Source: Bacillota bacterium | Lineage (GTDB): Bacteria > Bacillota > Bacilli > Lactobacillales > Enterococcaceae | Direction: 5' to 3' | Assembly: GCA_023389005.1 (NCBI GenBank) | Contig: JAEWFE010000085.1 | Coordinates: 1-5,417, forward strand | Length of the DNA: 5,417 bases | Part shown: piece after piece, positions 1-4,729 of the stretch | Layout of the letters: every line of letters begins with the position of its first letter | How positions within the stretch are numbered: the stretch's first letter is position 1 | Notes under the pieces: model-generated | What the model saw: the letters and a program-made list of their open reading frames with translations, nothing else | What the model was told of the DNA's origin: nothing | Databases searched by the model: none | Translations under genes and position numbers: made by a program

Positions 1-171
1 GTGGCGATTGGTTTTGGCATTGCCACAAGTGAACAAGCCAAACAAATGAGTCAACTTGCAGACGGGGTCATCATCGGATCGGCCATCGTCAAACAAATTG
101 GCCAACACCAACAAAAAGCTCCAGAAATTTTAGCCGAATATGCCAAAAGTATTGTCCAAAGCATACGTTAA
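1..171 (+). CDS. trpA: Tryptophan synthase alpha subunit, C-terminal end (partial)
   Basis: Frame 1 is open from the left edge to a TAA at 169-171 and gives the last 56 residues of a protein whose start lies outside the window. The segment has the C-terminal landmarks of TrpA: VAIGFGIATSEQ, the strand-loop of the TIM barrel, and then GVIIGSAIVK, the phosphate-binding loop that grips indole-glycerol phosphate. A helical tail follows. TrpA cleaves indole-3-glycerol phosphate to indole and glyceraldehyde 3-phosphate and passes indole to TrpB in the cytoplasmic alpha2beta2 complex. trpA is usually the last gene of a trp operon, and the strong terminator 15 bp after the stop fits that. The GTG at position 1 is an internal Val codon, not a start. 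The family call is confident. The rest of the operon is not visible. Confidence 0.93.
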   Translation: MAIGFGIATSEQAKQMSQLADGVIIGSAIVKQIGQHQQKAPEILAEYAKSIVQSIR

Positions 172-185
172 ACAATGTAAGAAAA

Positions 186-219
186 AATCAGCGTGAAGCA
201 ACAAAACCTCACGCTGATT
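186..219. terminator. Bidirectional intrinsic terminator between trpA and the permease
   Basis: A perfect 11-bp stem (AATCAGCGTGA at 186-196, TCACGCTGATT at 209-219) encloses a 12-nt loop. On the + strand it is followed by GA and six T (222-227). On the - strand it is followed by the complement of six A (182-187). It can therefore end trpA transcription rightward and permease transcription leftward. The + T-run overlaps the permease stop codon at 226-228. Confidence 0.88.
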
Positions 220-225
220 GATTTT

Positions 226-1542
226 TTATTTCATTTTTCGCCCTAAGTAAAATACAGGAACTCCTAGTAAAGTCAGCCCGATTCCGGTTAAGGCAAGCTG
301 GGTTGAATAAACGATTGTCATTACTAAAATAAACCCACCACCGAATATCGCAATGAGTGGTAAAACTGGATATAACGGAACTTTATATGGTCTTGGTAAA
401 TCTGGTTGCGTCTTGCGTAATACGAAAACTGCCGCAAAAATCAAAATGCTGAAAAACCACATCACAAAAACTAGCATATCCGTCAATAAATCAAAATTTC
501 CTAAACACATCATCACAATGGCAATGGCTAGTTGAAACAAAGCGGCGACATACGGAATCGCGGTATGTTTAGAAAGACGTTTGAAATAGCGACTCAAAGG
601 CAATTCATCTTCTTTCGCTAAAGCATAAGGCACGCGAATTCCGGTCATTGTATAGCCGTTTAGTGCCCCATATACCGAAATCAAAATCCCAATCGTCACT
701 AATTTTCCACCAAAACCACCAAACATTTGGATAGCTGCTAAATTTGCTGCATTTAAGTTACCAGCAATCTGCTCAACCGGTATATTCTTTAAAAAAGCCC
801 AGTTGATCAGCACATAAACTAAAGTCACAAAACTAAGTCCCAAGATAATCGCTTTAGGCAAATCTTTTTGTGGATGCTTCATTTCGCCTGCGACATTTCC
901 TACATTTAACCAACCATCATAGGCAAATAAAGTAGCCAGTAACGCAGCAGCAAAATTATGGGCAGCATTGGTATGATCAAAAAAGCTTGCATCCACTAAA
1001 GCTATTTGCACCTGACCTTGTGTAAATAGTCCTGCTAGAATAATTAAACTAATCGGTAGCAATTTTACAATAAGCGTTACTGATTGCACATTGGCCGCTA
1101 CCTTTGTGCCTAACAAGTTAATCCCCGTTACACTCGAACCTACTAAAATCGCTAAGGGTAGTAATATAGAAGAGGACAAATGAAATAGATTGATACACTG
1201 GGTAGCAAAGATAATGCTTAATGCGGCAATATTTGCTGGAAAATAAACAATCATTTGCGCCCAACCAAGTAAAAACGAAGGCAATTTACCATAGGCTTCT
1301 TCAATATAGCGCACCGCTCCACCAGTTTTAGGAATCGCTGTGGCTAATTCAGCAACCGTCAAGCCCCCACAAATCGTTAATACACCTGCCAAAGCCCAGG
1401 CAAATAAAGTAGCCGAGGCATTTTGCGTATGATTGACGACACTGGCCACTTTGAAAAAGACCCCTGCACCAATTACCGTACCCATCACTGTTGACAAGGC
1501 ACCTACTAAATTAATTTCCTTTTTTAAATGTTTTTGCTCCAT
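226..1542 (-). CDS. APC-superfamily amino acid permease, LAT family, SteT-like
   Basis: A 438-residue polytopic membrane protein with about 12 hydrophobic segments. It fits the LAT/SteT branch of the APC superfamily, whose Bacillus subtilis member SteT is a serine/threonine exchanger of about the same length. Visible marks are GTVIGAGVF at residues 21-29 (the unwound TM1 that binds the amino acid backbone), GGLTVAELATAIPKTGG at 59-75, FAYDGW at 206-211 in TM6, GEMKHPQKDLP at 219-229 (a cytoplasmic loop signature) and PRPYKVPLYP at 383-392. The ATG at 1542 is chosen because GAGG lies 7 nt upstream on the minus strand (ATGAGGTTAATGG) and LKKEI follows, as in family members. It appears monocistronic and divergent from the XRE gene, and it ends at the shared terminator. 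No strong promoter was found; a TATACT about 31 bp upstream (1573-1578) lacks a good -35. The exact substrate is not deducible: serine/threonine is the family precedent, and other neutral amino acids are possible. Confidence 0.9.
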   Translation of the reverse strand: MEQKHLKKEINLVGALSTVMGTVIGAGVFFKVASVVNHTQNASATLFAWALAGVLTICGGLTVAELATAIPKTGGAVRYIEEAYGKLPSFLLGWAQMIVYFPANIAALSIIFATQCINLFHLSSSILLPLAILVGSSVTGINLLGTKVAANVQSVTLIVKLLPISLIILAGLFTQGQVQIALVDASFFDHTNAAHNFAAALLATLFAYDGWLNVGNVAGEMKHPQKDLPKAIILGLSFVTLVYVLINWAFLKNIPVEQIAGNLNAANLAAIQMFGGFGGKLVTIGILISVYGALNGYTMTGIRVPYALAKEDELPLSRYFKRLSKHTAIPYVAALFQLAIAIVMMCLGNFDLLTDMLVFVMWFFSILIFAAVFVLRKTQPDLPRPYKVPLYPVLPLIAIFGGGFILVMTIVYSTQLALTGIGLTLLGVPVFYLGRKMK

Positions 1543-1636
1543 CCATTAACCTCATTTTCTAAATATAATGAAAGTATACAGAAAATAATCACAAAAAACT
1601 ATAGAGACTTATTTAAAAATCACTGTTTTCTTAAAT

Positions 1637-1665
1637 GTTTCATAAAATTTTTCTCATGCTATAAT
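1637..1665 (+). promoter_or_regulatory. Extended -10 promoter for the XRE regulator gene
   Basis: TGCTATAAT at 1657-1665 is a perfect extended -10 (TGnTATAAT). The -35 position at 17-bp spacing (GTTTCA, 1637-1642) matches the consensus only 3 of 6, which is usual for extended -10 promoters. Transcription would start near 1672 and leave a leader of about 108 nt before the regulator's ATG at 1780. Confidence 0.6.
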
Positions 1666-1683
1666 AAAGGCAAAATATCAAAA

Positions 1684-1715
1684 CATCAAGGTTGCAAGCA
1701 ATACTTTCCTTGATG
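1684..1715 (+). promoter_or_regulatory. Leader hairpin upstream of the XRE gene
   Basis: CATCAAGG (1684-1691) and CCTTGATG (1708-1715) form a perfect 8-bp stem with a 16-nt loop, about 12 nt after the predicted transcription start. No T-run follows, so it is not an intrinsic terminator. It may shape or stabilise the leader. The 3' arm is followed by GCAATC (1715-1720), which is complementary to GATTGC just before the ribosome binding site (1760-1765), so a competing long-range pairing is possible. No known riboswitch class is recognised. Confidence 0.3.
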
Positions 1716-1748
1716 CAATCTTAGCTTTCTACCATACTTTCTATTCTT

Positions 1749-1758
1749 ATGATATCAT
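1749..1758. promoter_or_regulatory. Palindrome ATGATATCAT upstream of the XRE ribosome binding site
   Basis: ATGATATCAT is a perfect 10-bp palindrome lying 7 bp before the GAGGAGG ribosome binding site of the XRE gene. XRE regulators often repress themselves through short palindromes near their own start, so this is a candidate operator. It overlaps a TATGAT hexamer (1748-1753) that could be a weak second -10, but the matching -35 is poor. A 10-bp palindrome in AT-rich DNA can also occur by chance. Confidence 0.25.
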
Positions 1759-1779
1759 CGATTGCGAGGAGGGATGAAG

Positions 1780-2262
1780 ATGCAATTTGCTGAAAAAATC
1801 AAACAAATACGTACAAAAAATCATTTAACCCAAGAGCAATTTGCAATGCGATTGAATGTCACACGTCAAGCTGTTTCAAACTGGGAAAACAATCGAAATT
1901 TACCTGATATTCAAATGTTGATACTTATTACAGAAATATTCGATGTGACGTTAGATGAACTAATTTTAGGAGATGAAAAAATGAATAAATTGACAGAAAA
2001 ATTAATAGAAGATACCAATCAAACAAAACGTGCAAAATTAAATTTAGCCACTACTCTTACCGGTACCATTCTTCTATTACTTGGTATTGTTTGTCTAGTA
2101 ATCAAAGCTTTATCTGTAGAATATATCGATGCCCAGGGAATTTTACACGAAAATTTCTTCTTGCTCCCTATTGGATTTAGTTTACTATTTGCAGGCTGTA
2201 TCGTATTTTTGGTAATCGGTATTCAATACTTGAAAGAAACAATATACAAACATCGAGCATAG
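1780..2262 (+). CDS. XRE-family HTH regulator with C-terminal two-helix membrane domain (DUF3955-like)
   Basis: A 160-residue protein. Residues 3-61 form a Cro/CI-type helix-turn-helix: FAEKIKQIRTKNHLTQEQFA, then the recognition helix TRQAVSNWENNR (28-39), then LPDIQMLILITEIFDVTLDELI. A charged linker (65-88) leads to two hydrophobic segments, about 89-109 and 127-147. Between them lie DAQGILHENFF and LLPIGFSLLFAG, which resemble the DUF3955 domain found behind XRE domains in Firmicutes. The protein is probably a membrane-tethered DNA-binding regulator; what it senses is unknown. The ATG at 1780 is preferred because GAGGAGG (1766-1772) lies 7 nt upstream. The in-frame ATG at 1774 and TTG at 1762 are too close to, or before, that site. 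No gene partner is co-transcribed: the next gene is convergent. A regulated neighbour cannot be named. Confidence 0.85.
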   Translation: MQFAEKIKQIRTKNHLTQEQFAMRLNVTRQAVSNWENNRNLPDIQMLILITEIFDVTLDELILGDEKMNKLTEKLIEDTNQTKRAKLNLATTLTGTILLLLGIVCLVIKALSVEYIDAQGILHENFFLLPIGFSLLFAGCIVFLVIGIQYLKETIYKHRA

Positions 2263-2284
2263 CCATACCGCTATGCTCGATGTT
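2249..2284. terminator. Shared hairpin terminator between XRE regulator and aldo/keto reductase
   Basis: A perfect 14-bp stem (2249-2262 with 2271-2284) and an 8-nt loop. The 5' arm contains the last codons and the TAG stop (2260-2262) of the XRE gene, so the gene's 3' end is itself the terminator arm. The + strand tail (GCTATTAAAAA) is poor in T. The - strand tail (TTGTATATTGTTTCTTTC) is richer in T, so it probably works better for the reductase transcript. It likely serves both convergent genes. Confidence 0.7.
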
Positions 2285-2288
2285 GCTA

Positions 2289-3137
2289 TTAAAAATTCGT
2301 TGTATCTGGATCAGTAGCTAAACTCTTAACCCCTTGTAATGCATCCATCGCTGCCATATCTTGGGCATCAATCATGAAATCAAAGACTTGGAAGTTTTGC
2401 TCAATCCGTGATGGTGTAACAGATTTTGGTAATGGTAAGAAACCTTTTTGTAAACTCCAACGTAGTAACAATTGTGGCACACTCTTTTGATATTTCGCCG
2501 CAATCTTTTCTAGCTCTGGTAAACCAATCAGATTCCCTGTGCCTAGTGGACTATAAGCTTCACTTAAGATGTTGTGCGCATTGTTATAGGCTACCACTTC
2601 TCTTTGTTGGTCAGATGGGTTAAGGTAAATTTGATTCACAACTGGTCGAATTTTAGCTGTTGCAAGCAAAGCATCTAAATGGTGAGCTCTAAAGTTCGAA
2701 ACACCGATAGATTTAATCTTGCCTGCTTCAACCGCTTCTTCCATCGCACGCCAAGCTTCACTATTAGCTTCTTGCCAGTTTTCACGAAAATGAACTGGAT
2801 TTGGCCAATGAATCAAGTAGAGATCAAAATAATCTAAGCCTAAATTTTGTAAAGACTGATCAATCGCTTTTTTTGCTAATTCATAACCATGATCAGTGTT
2901 CCATAATTTTGTCGTTACGAATAAATCTTCACGAGCAACCCCACTTTTTTGAATGGCACGACCGACAGAAACTTCATTGCCGTAAATCATCGCCGTATCA
3001 ATATGACGATAACCACTTTCTAAAGCTTTCAATACAGATTGTTCGGCCACATCCCCATCAGGAGTTTGCCAAGTACCAAAACCTAGTACCGGAATTTCTT
3101 GACCATTTGCTAACTTGTAAGTTGGAATTTTACTCAT
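2289..3137 (-). CDS. Aldo/keto reductase (YvgN / 2,5-diketo-gluconate reductase type)
   Basis: A 282-residue cytoplasmic NADPH-dependent oxidoreductase of the AKR superfamily, full length for the family. The catalytic tetrad is intact: D47 and Y52 in GYRHIDTAMIYGNE, K77 in VTTKLWN, and H110 in DLYLIHWP. The C-terminal cofactor motif LPKSVTPSRIEQN (residues 236-248) carries the Lys, Ser and Arg that usually grip the 2'-phosphate of NADPH. The common NQ(I/V)xxHP strand reads NQIYLNP here, so the usual His is Asn. Members reduce aldehydes and small ketones such as methylglyoxal; the exact substrate here cannot be told. The ATG at 3137 is set by AGAGGTG 8 nt upstream on the minus strand and by the standard MSKIPTYKLANG start. 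It is a single gene with its own promoter and converges on the XRE gene. Confidence 0.93.
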   Translation of the reverse strand: MSKIPTYKLANGQEIPVLGFGTWQTPDGDVAEQSVLKALESGYRHIDTAMIYGNEVSVGRAIQKSGVAREDLFVTTKLWNTDHGYELAKKAIDQSLQNLGLDYFDLYLIHWPNPVHFRENWQEANSEAWRAMEEAVEAGKIKSIGVSNFRAHHLDALLATAKIRPVVNQIYLNPSDQQREVVAYNNAHNILSEAYSPLGTGNLIGLPELEKIAAKYQKSVPQLLLRWSLQKGFLPLPKSVTPSRIEQNFQVFDFMIDAQDMAAMDALQGVKSLATDPDTTNF

Positions 3138-3174
3138 AATATGTACACCTCTTTAAATATGTATTACACCTTTA

Positions 3175-3203
3175 ATTTTACAACTAATACTGCATTTTTT
3201 CAT
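3175..3203 (-). promoter_or_regulatory. Candidate promoter for the aldo/keto reductase
   Basis: Read on the minus strand: -35 ATGAAA (3198-3203, 4 of 6 consensus), 17-bp spacer, -10 TAAAAT (3175-3180, 5 of 6). The -10 lies about 38 bp before the ATG at 3137, leaving a leader of about 30 nt that contains the AGAGGTG ribosome binding site. Confidence 0.45.
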
Positions 3204-3290
3204 GTATCTTGCTTAAAAAGCTTTAGCAACATCTGCTTTTCAACAGCGCAGAATCTATTTCATAAAAATTATTTTAAATAACTATACATT

Positions 3291-3345
3291 TATAATTAGT
3301 ATAAATAAAATAATTTACATATGCACGTTTAATACACTAATTATA
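3291..3345. repeat. Inverted repeat TATAATTAGT / ACTAATTATA
   Basis: Perfect 10-bp arms at 3291-3300 and 3336-3345 are separated by 35 bp that contain TTTACATATG. It sits in the middle of the divergent spacer, upstream of both promoters, where a paired regulator site would fit. The composition is very AT-rich, so chance is a real alternative, and no known operator is matched. Confidence 0.3.
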
Positions 3346-3390
3346 GTACATTATGAAAAAAATAATAATTCATATATTTCCATATAACTA

Positions 3391-3418
3391 TTGAAAAATA
3401 ATTTTTATCGTGTATAAT
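3391..3418 (+). promoter_or_regulatory. Strong promoter for the 65-residue small gene
   Basis: TTGAAA (3391-3396, 5 of 6) is followed by a 16-bp spacer and a perfect TATAAT (3413-3418). Transcription should start near 3425, 27 nt before the ATG at 3452. This rules out the in-frame GTG at 3410 as a start, because it lies upstream of the transcript. Confidence 0.75.
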
Positions 3419-3451
3419 TTTAAACGAAATAATAATGAAAAGAGAAAAAAT

Positions 3452-3649
3452 ATGACTCGAAATACATCTTATTATGACAAAGAAGCCTATAGAGAATTAA
3501 CCCATATTCAAAAACTACTTTTAGCTGATGAACCATTTACTGTATCAAAAAGAATTCATGCGGCTAGACGTGGTCGCTTACAAGAACCGTTTCTTACTGC
3601 AGACCAAAATCGGATACCTAATTATTTCAAACGATCCATCCGCCTATAA
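3452..3649 (+). CDS. Small basic protein of unknown function, paralogue of the convergent 79-residue gene
   Basis: A 65-residue protein, not recognised as a named family. It has no signal peptide and no membrane segment. The first part (residues 7-25) is helix-like with KLLL at 21-24. The core, residues 29-51, begins FTVSKRIHAARRGRL and ends in TAD; the tail is basic (KRSIRL). The convergent gene on the other strand shares 12 of 23 core residues, T-SKR-HA--RGRL with T-x-D following, while most shared residues use different codons. That indicates both are translated and kept by selection. The ATG at 3452 follows a weak AAAAGAG site (3438-3444) and lies 27 nt after the predicted transcription start. 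The Arg/Lys-rich core suggests binding to nucleic acid or another polyanion, which is inference only. Confidence 0.72.
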   Translation: MTRNTSYYDKEAYRELTHIQKLLLADEPFTVSKRIHAARRGRLQEPFLTADQNRIPNYFKRSIRL

Positions 3650-3651
3650 AA

Positions 3652-3689
3652 AAAGAGAGTCACACCACGAAAAATGGTTGACTCTTTTT
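3652..3689. terminator. Bidirectional terminator shared by the two small paralogous genes
   Basis: The outer stem pairs 3652-3662 with 3679-3689 (11 bp including one G-T). A bulged C at 3663 leads to an inner ACCA/TGGT stem (3664-3667 with 3675-3678) and a 7-nt loop. The + strand reads out through five T (3685-3689), and the - strand through the complement of seven A (3648-3654). It closes both convergent transcription units, whose stop codons are only 42 bp apart. Confidence 0.87.
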
Positions 3690-3691
3690 GA

Positions 3692-3931
3692 TTATCTTCT
3701 ATGATTTGATTGTTGCATCATCATATAAGCGCGATATTTTTCATCTAATGTAGCAAGATCACTCTCTAATCTTCCGCGCTCTCTTGCATGAACACGCTTT
3801 GAAGCTGTCCATGACTTTGAAGTAGAATTCAAAGTTAATAATTTCGCGAATTCAAATGGTTGATTCTCAGTTTGTACAAGTGAATTTTCACTATCCAATG
3901 TAAAATATTGTACTTCTCGAATAGACTCCAT
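3692..3931 (-). CDS. Small protein of unknown function, paralogue of the convergent 65-residue gene
   Basis: A 79-residue protein, not recognised as a named family. Residues 1-30 are acidic to neutral. KLL occurs at 30-32. The core at 41-63 starts WTASKRVHARERGRL and ends TLD. The tail (KYRAYMMMQQSNHRR) is Met/Gln-rich and ends in basic residues. No signal peptide or membrane helix is seen. The start ATG at 3931 is set by GGAGGGG (3938-3944) with 6-nt spacing. The longer in-frame starts at 4021 and 3970 fall upstream of, or inside, the predicted promoter. The shared core with the 65-residue protein points to an old duplication. The N-terminal half differs, so the two may have different partners around one common binding core. 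Its ribosome binding site is much stronger than that of its paralogue. Confidence 0.75.
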   Translation of the reverse strand: MESIREVQYFTLDSENSLVQTENQPFEFAKLLTLNSTSKSWTASKRVHARERGRLESDLATLDEKYRAYMMMQQSNHRR

Positions 3932-3968
3932 ACTATTCCCCTCCAATATTCTTTCATTCCCCAAATTC

Positions 3969-3998
3969 ATTATACAACCATTTTCTAGGAAAATACAA
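3969..3998 (-). promoter_or_regulatory. Promoter for the 79-residue small gene
   Basis: Read on the minus strand: -35 TTGTAT (3993-3998, 3 of 6), 18-bp spacer, perfect -10 TATAAT (3969-3974). Transcription would start near 3962, about 31 nt before the ATG at 3931. This supports the short form of the protein. Confidence 0.6.
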
Positions 3999-4086
3999 GA
4001 AAAATTATCAATTTTCGACAACTTTTTTTGATGATTTCTATTTTAATAAACAAATATAAACATGTAAAGACACGTATAAATAAACA

Positions 4087-4100
4087 TTTACATATGTAAA
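4087..4100. promoter_or_regulatory. Palindrome TTTACATATGTAAA, CopY/BlaI-like operator candidate
   Basis: A perfect 14-bp palindrome whose core, TACATATGTA, fits the TACANNTGTA consensus bound by the CopY/BlaI/MecI family of winged-helix repressors in Firmicutes. It lies about 90 bp upstream of the -35 of the 79-residue gene, further than a typical repressor site. ATGTAAAG, a half-site-like sequence, sits 18 bp to its left (4062-4069). No CopY- or BlaI-like gene is in the window, so the assignment is by consensus only. Confidence 0.35.
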
Positions 4101-4520
4101 CTATTTTGCTTATCATTTCCGCAAGCACATAAAAACACCATCATTTCAAGCTTTTTAAGTGAATAATAACTAAACACAAAATTCTTTTTATAATTACTCT
4201 AAATGATAAATATTGAAACAAGATAAAGTCTCTATACAATCACACAGATACATCCTCGTTTTTTTACTACAATGCATAAATAATACTAATTTTTATTTTA
4301 TATGCAAAACCTCATCTAGGACAAGCACTTGCGTAGATTTGCCTGTTTTGTTTCGTATTTTGATTATAGCGAATATGGTTAACCTATTATTCTTTTTCGT
4401 TATCCACTTTCTTTCAATCAGGCGCTTTTTTCATGCAAAATAATGGATTAAATGTCAAGATATGCCGTTTTGGTCTATTCCAAAAATAAAAAAATAGCAA
4501 ATATAATCTTATTCGCAGGA

Positions 4521-4547
4521 TTTTTTTAAATTTTTTTGATTTTTTTT
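4521..4547. other. Phased T-tracts, predicted intrinsically curved DNA
   Basis: Three T-tracts of 7, 7 and 8 bases begin at 4521, 4531 and 4540, almost exactly one helical turn apart. Phased A/T-tracts of this kind bend DNA. Shorter T-runs continue to about 4577 (TTT, TTTT, TTTT, TTTT). Curved DNA often lies upstream of promoters or in binding regions of nucleoid proteins. The only nearby candidate promoter is a weak TTTTCA-17-GATAAT (4559-4587). Confidence 0.5.
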
Positions 4548-4592
4548 GCATTTACCCCTTTTCATTTTGAGCATTTTATAAGATAATGGAGT

Positions 4593-4634
4593 ATGTAAAG
4601 ATTGTAAATATATTTAACCTTTACACCTTTACAT
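4593..4634. repeat. Imperfect inverted repeat of TGTAAA units
   Basis: The left arm ATGTAAAGATTGTAAA (4593-4608) pairs with the right arm TTTACACCTTTACAT (4620-4634), with one bulge and one mismatch and an 11-bp centre. The outer 8 bp (ATGTAAAG / CTTTACAT) are perfect. It contains four TGTAAA/TTTACA units. It may be a multi-site operator or fold in RNA. Its right end merges into the second TACATATGTA site. Confidence 0.35.
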
Positions 4635-4641
4635 ATGTATT
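4628..4641. promoter_or_regulatory. Second TACATATGTA site, CopY/BlaI-like operator candidate
   Basis: TTTACATATGTATT matches the palindrome at 4087-4100 in 12 of 14 positions and keeps the complete TACATATGTA core (4630-4639). It overlaps the right arm of the TGTAAA inverted repeat. No gene starts close downstream of it on either strand, so its target is unclear. Confidence 0.3.
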
Positions 4642-4681
4642 TGCTGTTTCAAGTTAATGTAAATTATCTTTTCCCATATTC

Positions 4682-4720
4682 CAATGAACGCACATGTCTT
4701 TTAGGCATGTGCGTTCATTG
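4682..4720. repeat. Perfect 15-bp hairpin without T-tract
   Basis: CAATGAACGCACATG (4682-4696) and CATGTGCGTTCATTG (4706-4720) pair perfectly, and T-G, C-G and T-A pairs can extend the stem to a 3-nt TTT loop. Neither strand continues into a T-run, so it is not a standard intrinsic terminator. It lies 10 bp beyond the betaine gene's terminator on the minus strand. It may be a backup terminator, an RNA-stabilising stem or a protein-binding palindrome. Confidence 0.6.
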
Positions 4721-4729
4721 TTGTACCAA

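Larger units (their letters stand above)
3138..3451. other. AT-rich divergent intergenic region
   Basis: This 314-bp spacer separates the leftward reductase from the rightward 65-residue small gene. It holds a promoter for each (3175-3203 minus, 3391-3418 plus), an inverted repeat at 3291-3345, and the sequence TTTACATATG (3314-3323), a partial match to the palindromes further right. No open reading frame with a ribosome binding site is seen between the two promoters. Confidence 0.6.

Noticed and set aside
353..535. Plus-strand frame of 60 residues
   Set aside because: Lies entirely antisense to the permease gene, has no ribosome binding site and no recognisable domain.
1528..1713. Plus-strand frame of 61 residues across the permease start and the XRE leader
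   Set aside because: No ribosome binding site; it crosses the extended -10 promoter and ends in the leader hairpin.
2426..3139. Two plus-strand frames (2426-2623 and 2801-3139) inside the reductase region
   Set aside because: Both are antisense to the aldo/keto reductase, whose catalytic residues are all intact on the minus strand.
3435..3455. Six-codon mini-frame (MKREKI) overlapping the start of the 65-residue gene as ATGA
   Set aside because: No ribosome binding site in front of it, and it is too short to tell from chance.
3212..4159. CTTAAAAAGCTT at 3212-3223 and its reverse complement at 4148-4159, flanking the small gene pair like terminal repeats
   Set aside because: Only 12 bp match with no extension and no target-site duplication. 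In DNA this AT-rich a match of that length is expected by chance.
4085..4160. Minus-strand peptide resembling a short lipoprotein start (LKKLEMMVFLCACGND)
   Set aside because: It stops after 17 codons from its first ATG, has no ribosome binding site and a very short hydrophobic core.
4399..4408. DnaA-box-like TTATCCACT
   Set aside because: A single imperfect copy with no cluster and no replication gene nearby, so there is no sign of an origin.
4293..4430. Minus-strand open frame with a tail reading KTGKSTQVLVLDEVLHIK
   Set aside because: No start codon with a ribosome binding site, only 45 codons long, and no match I recognise. It could be a gene remnant, but chance is sufficient.
4213..4443. 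Plus-strand frame of 76 residues, including a hydrophobic 22-residue end (MVNLLFFFVIHFLSI...) that resembles a small toxin
   Set aside because: Starts at a TTG without a ribosome binding site, the internal ATG at 4376 has none either, and the hydrophobicity follows from T-rich DNA. No antisense RNA promoter or terminator pairing typical of type I toxins was seen.
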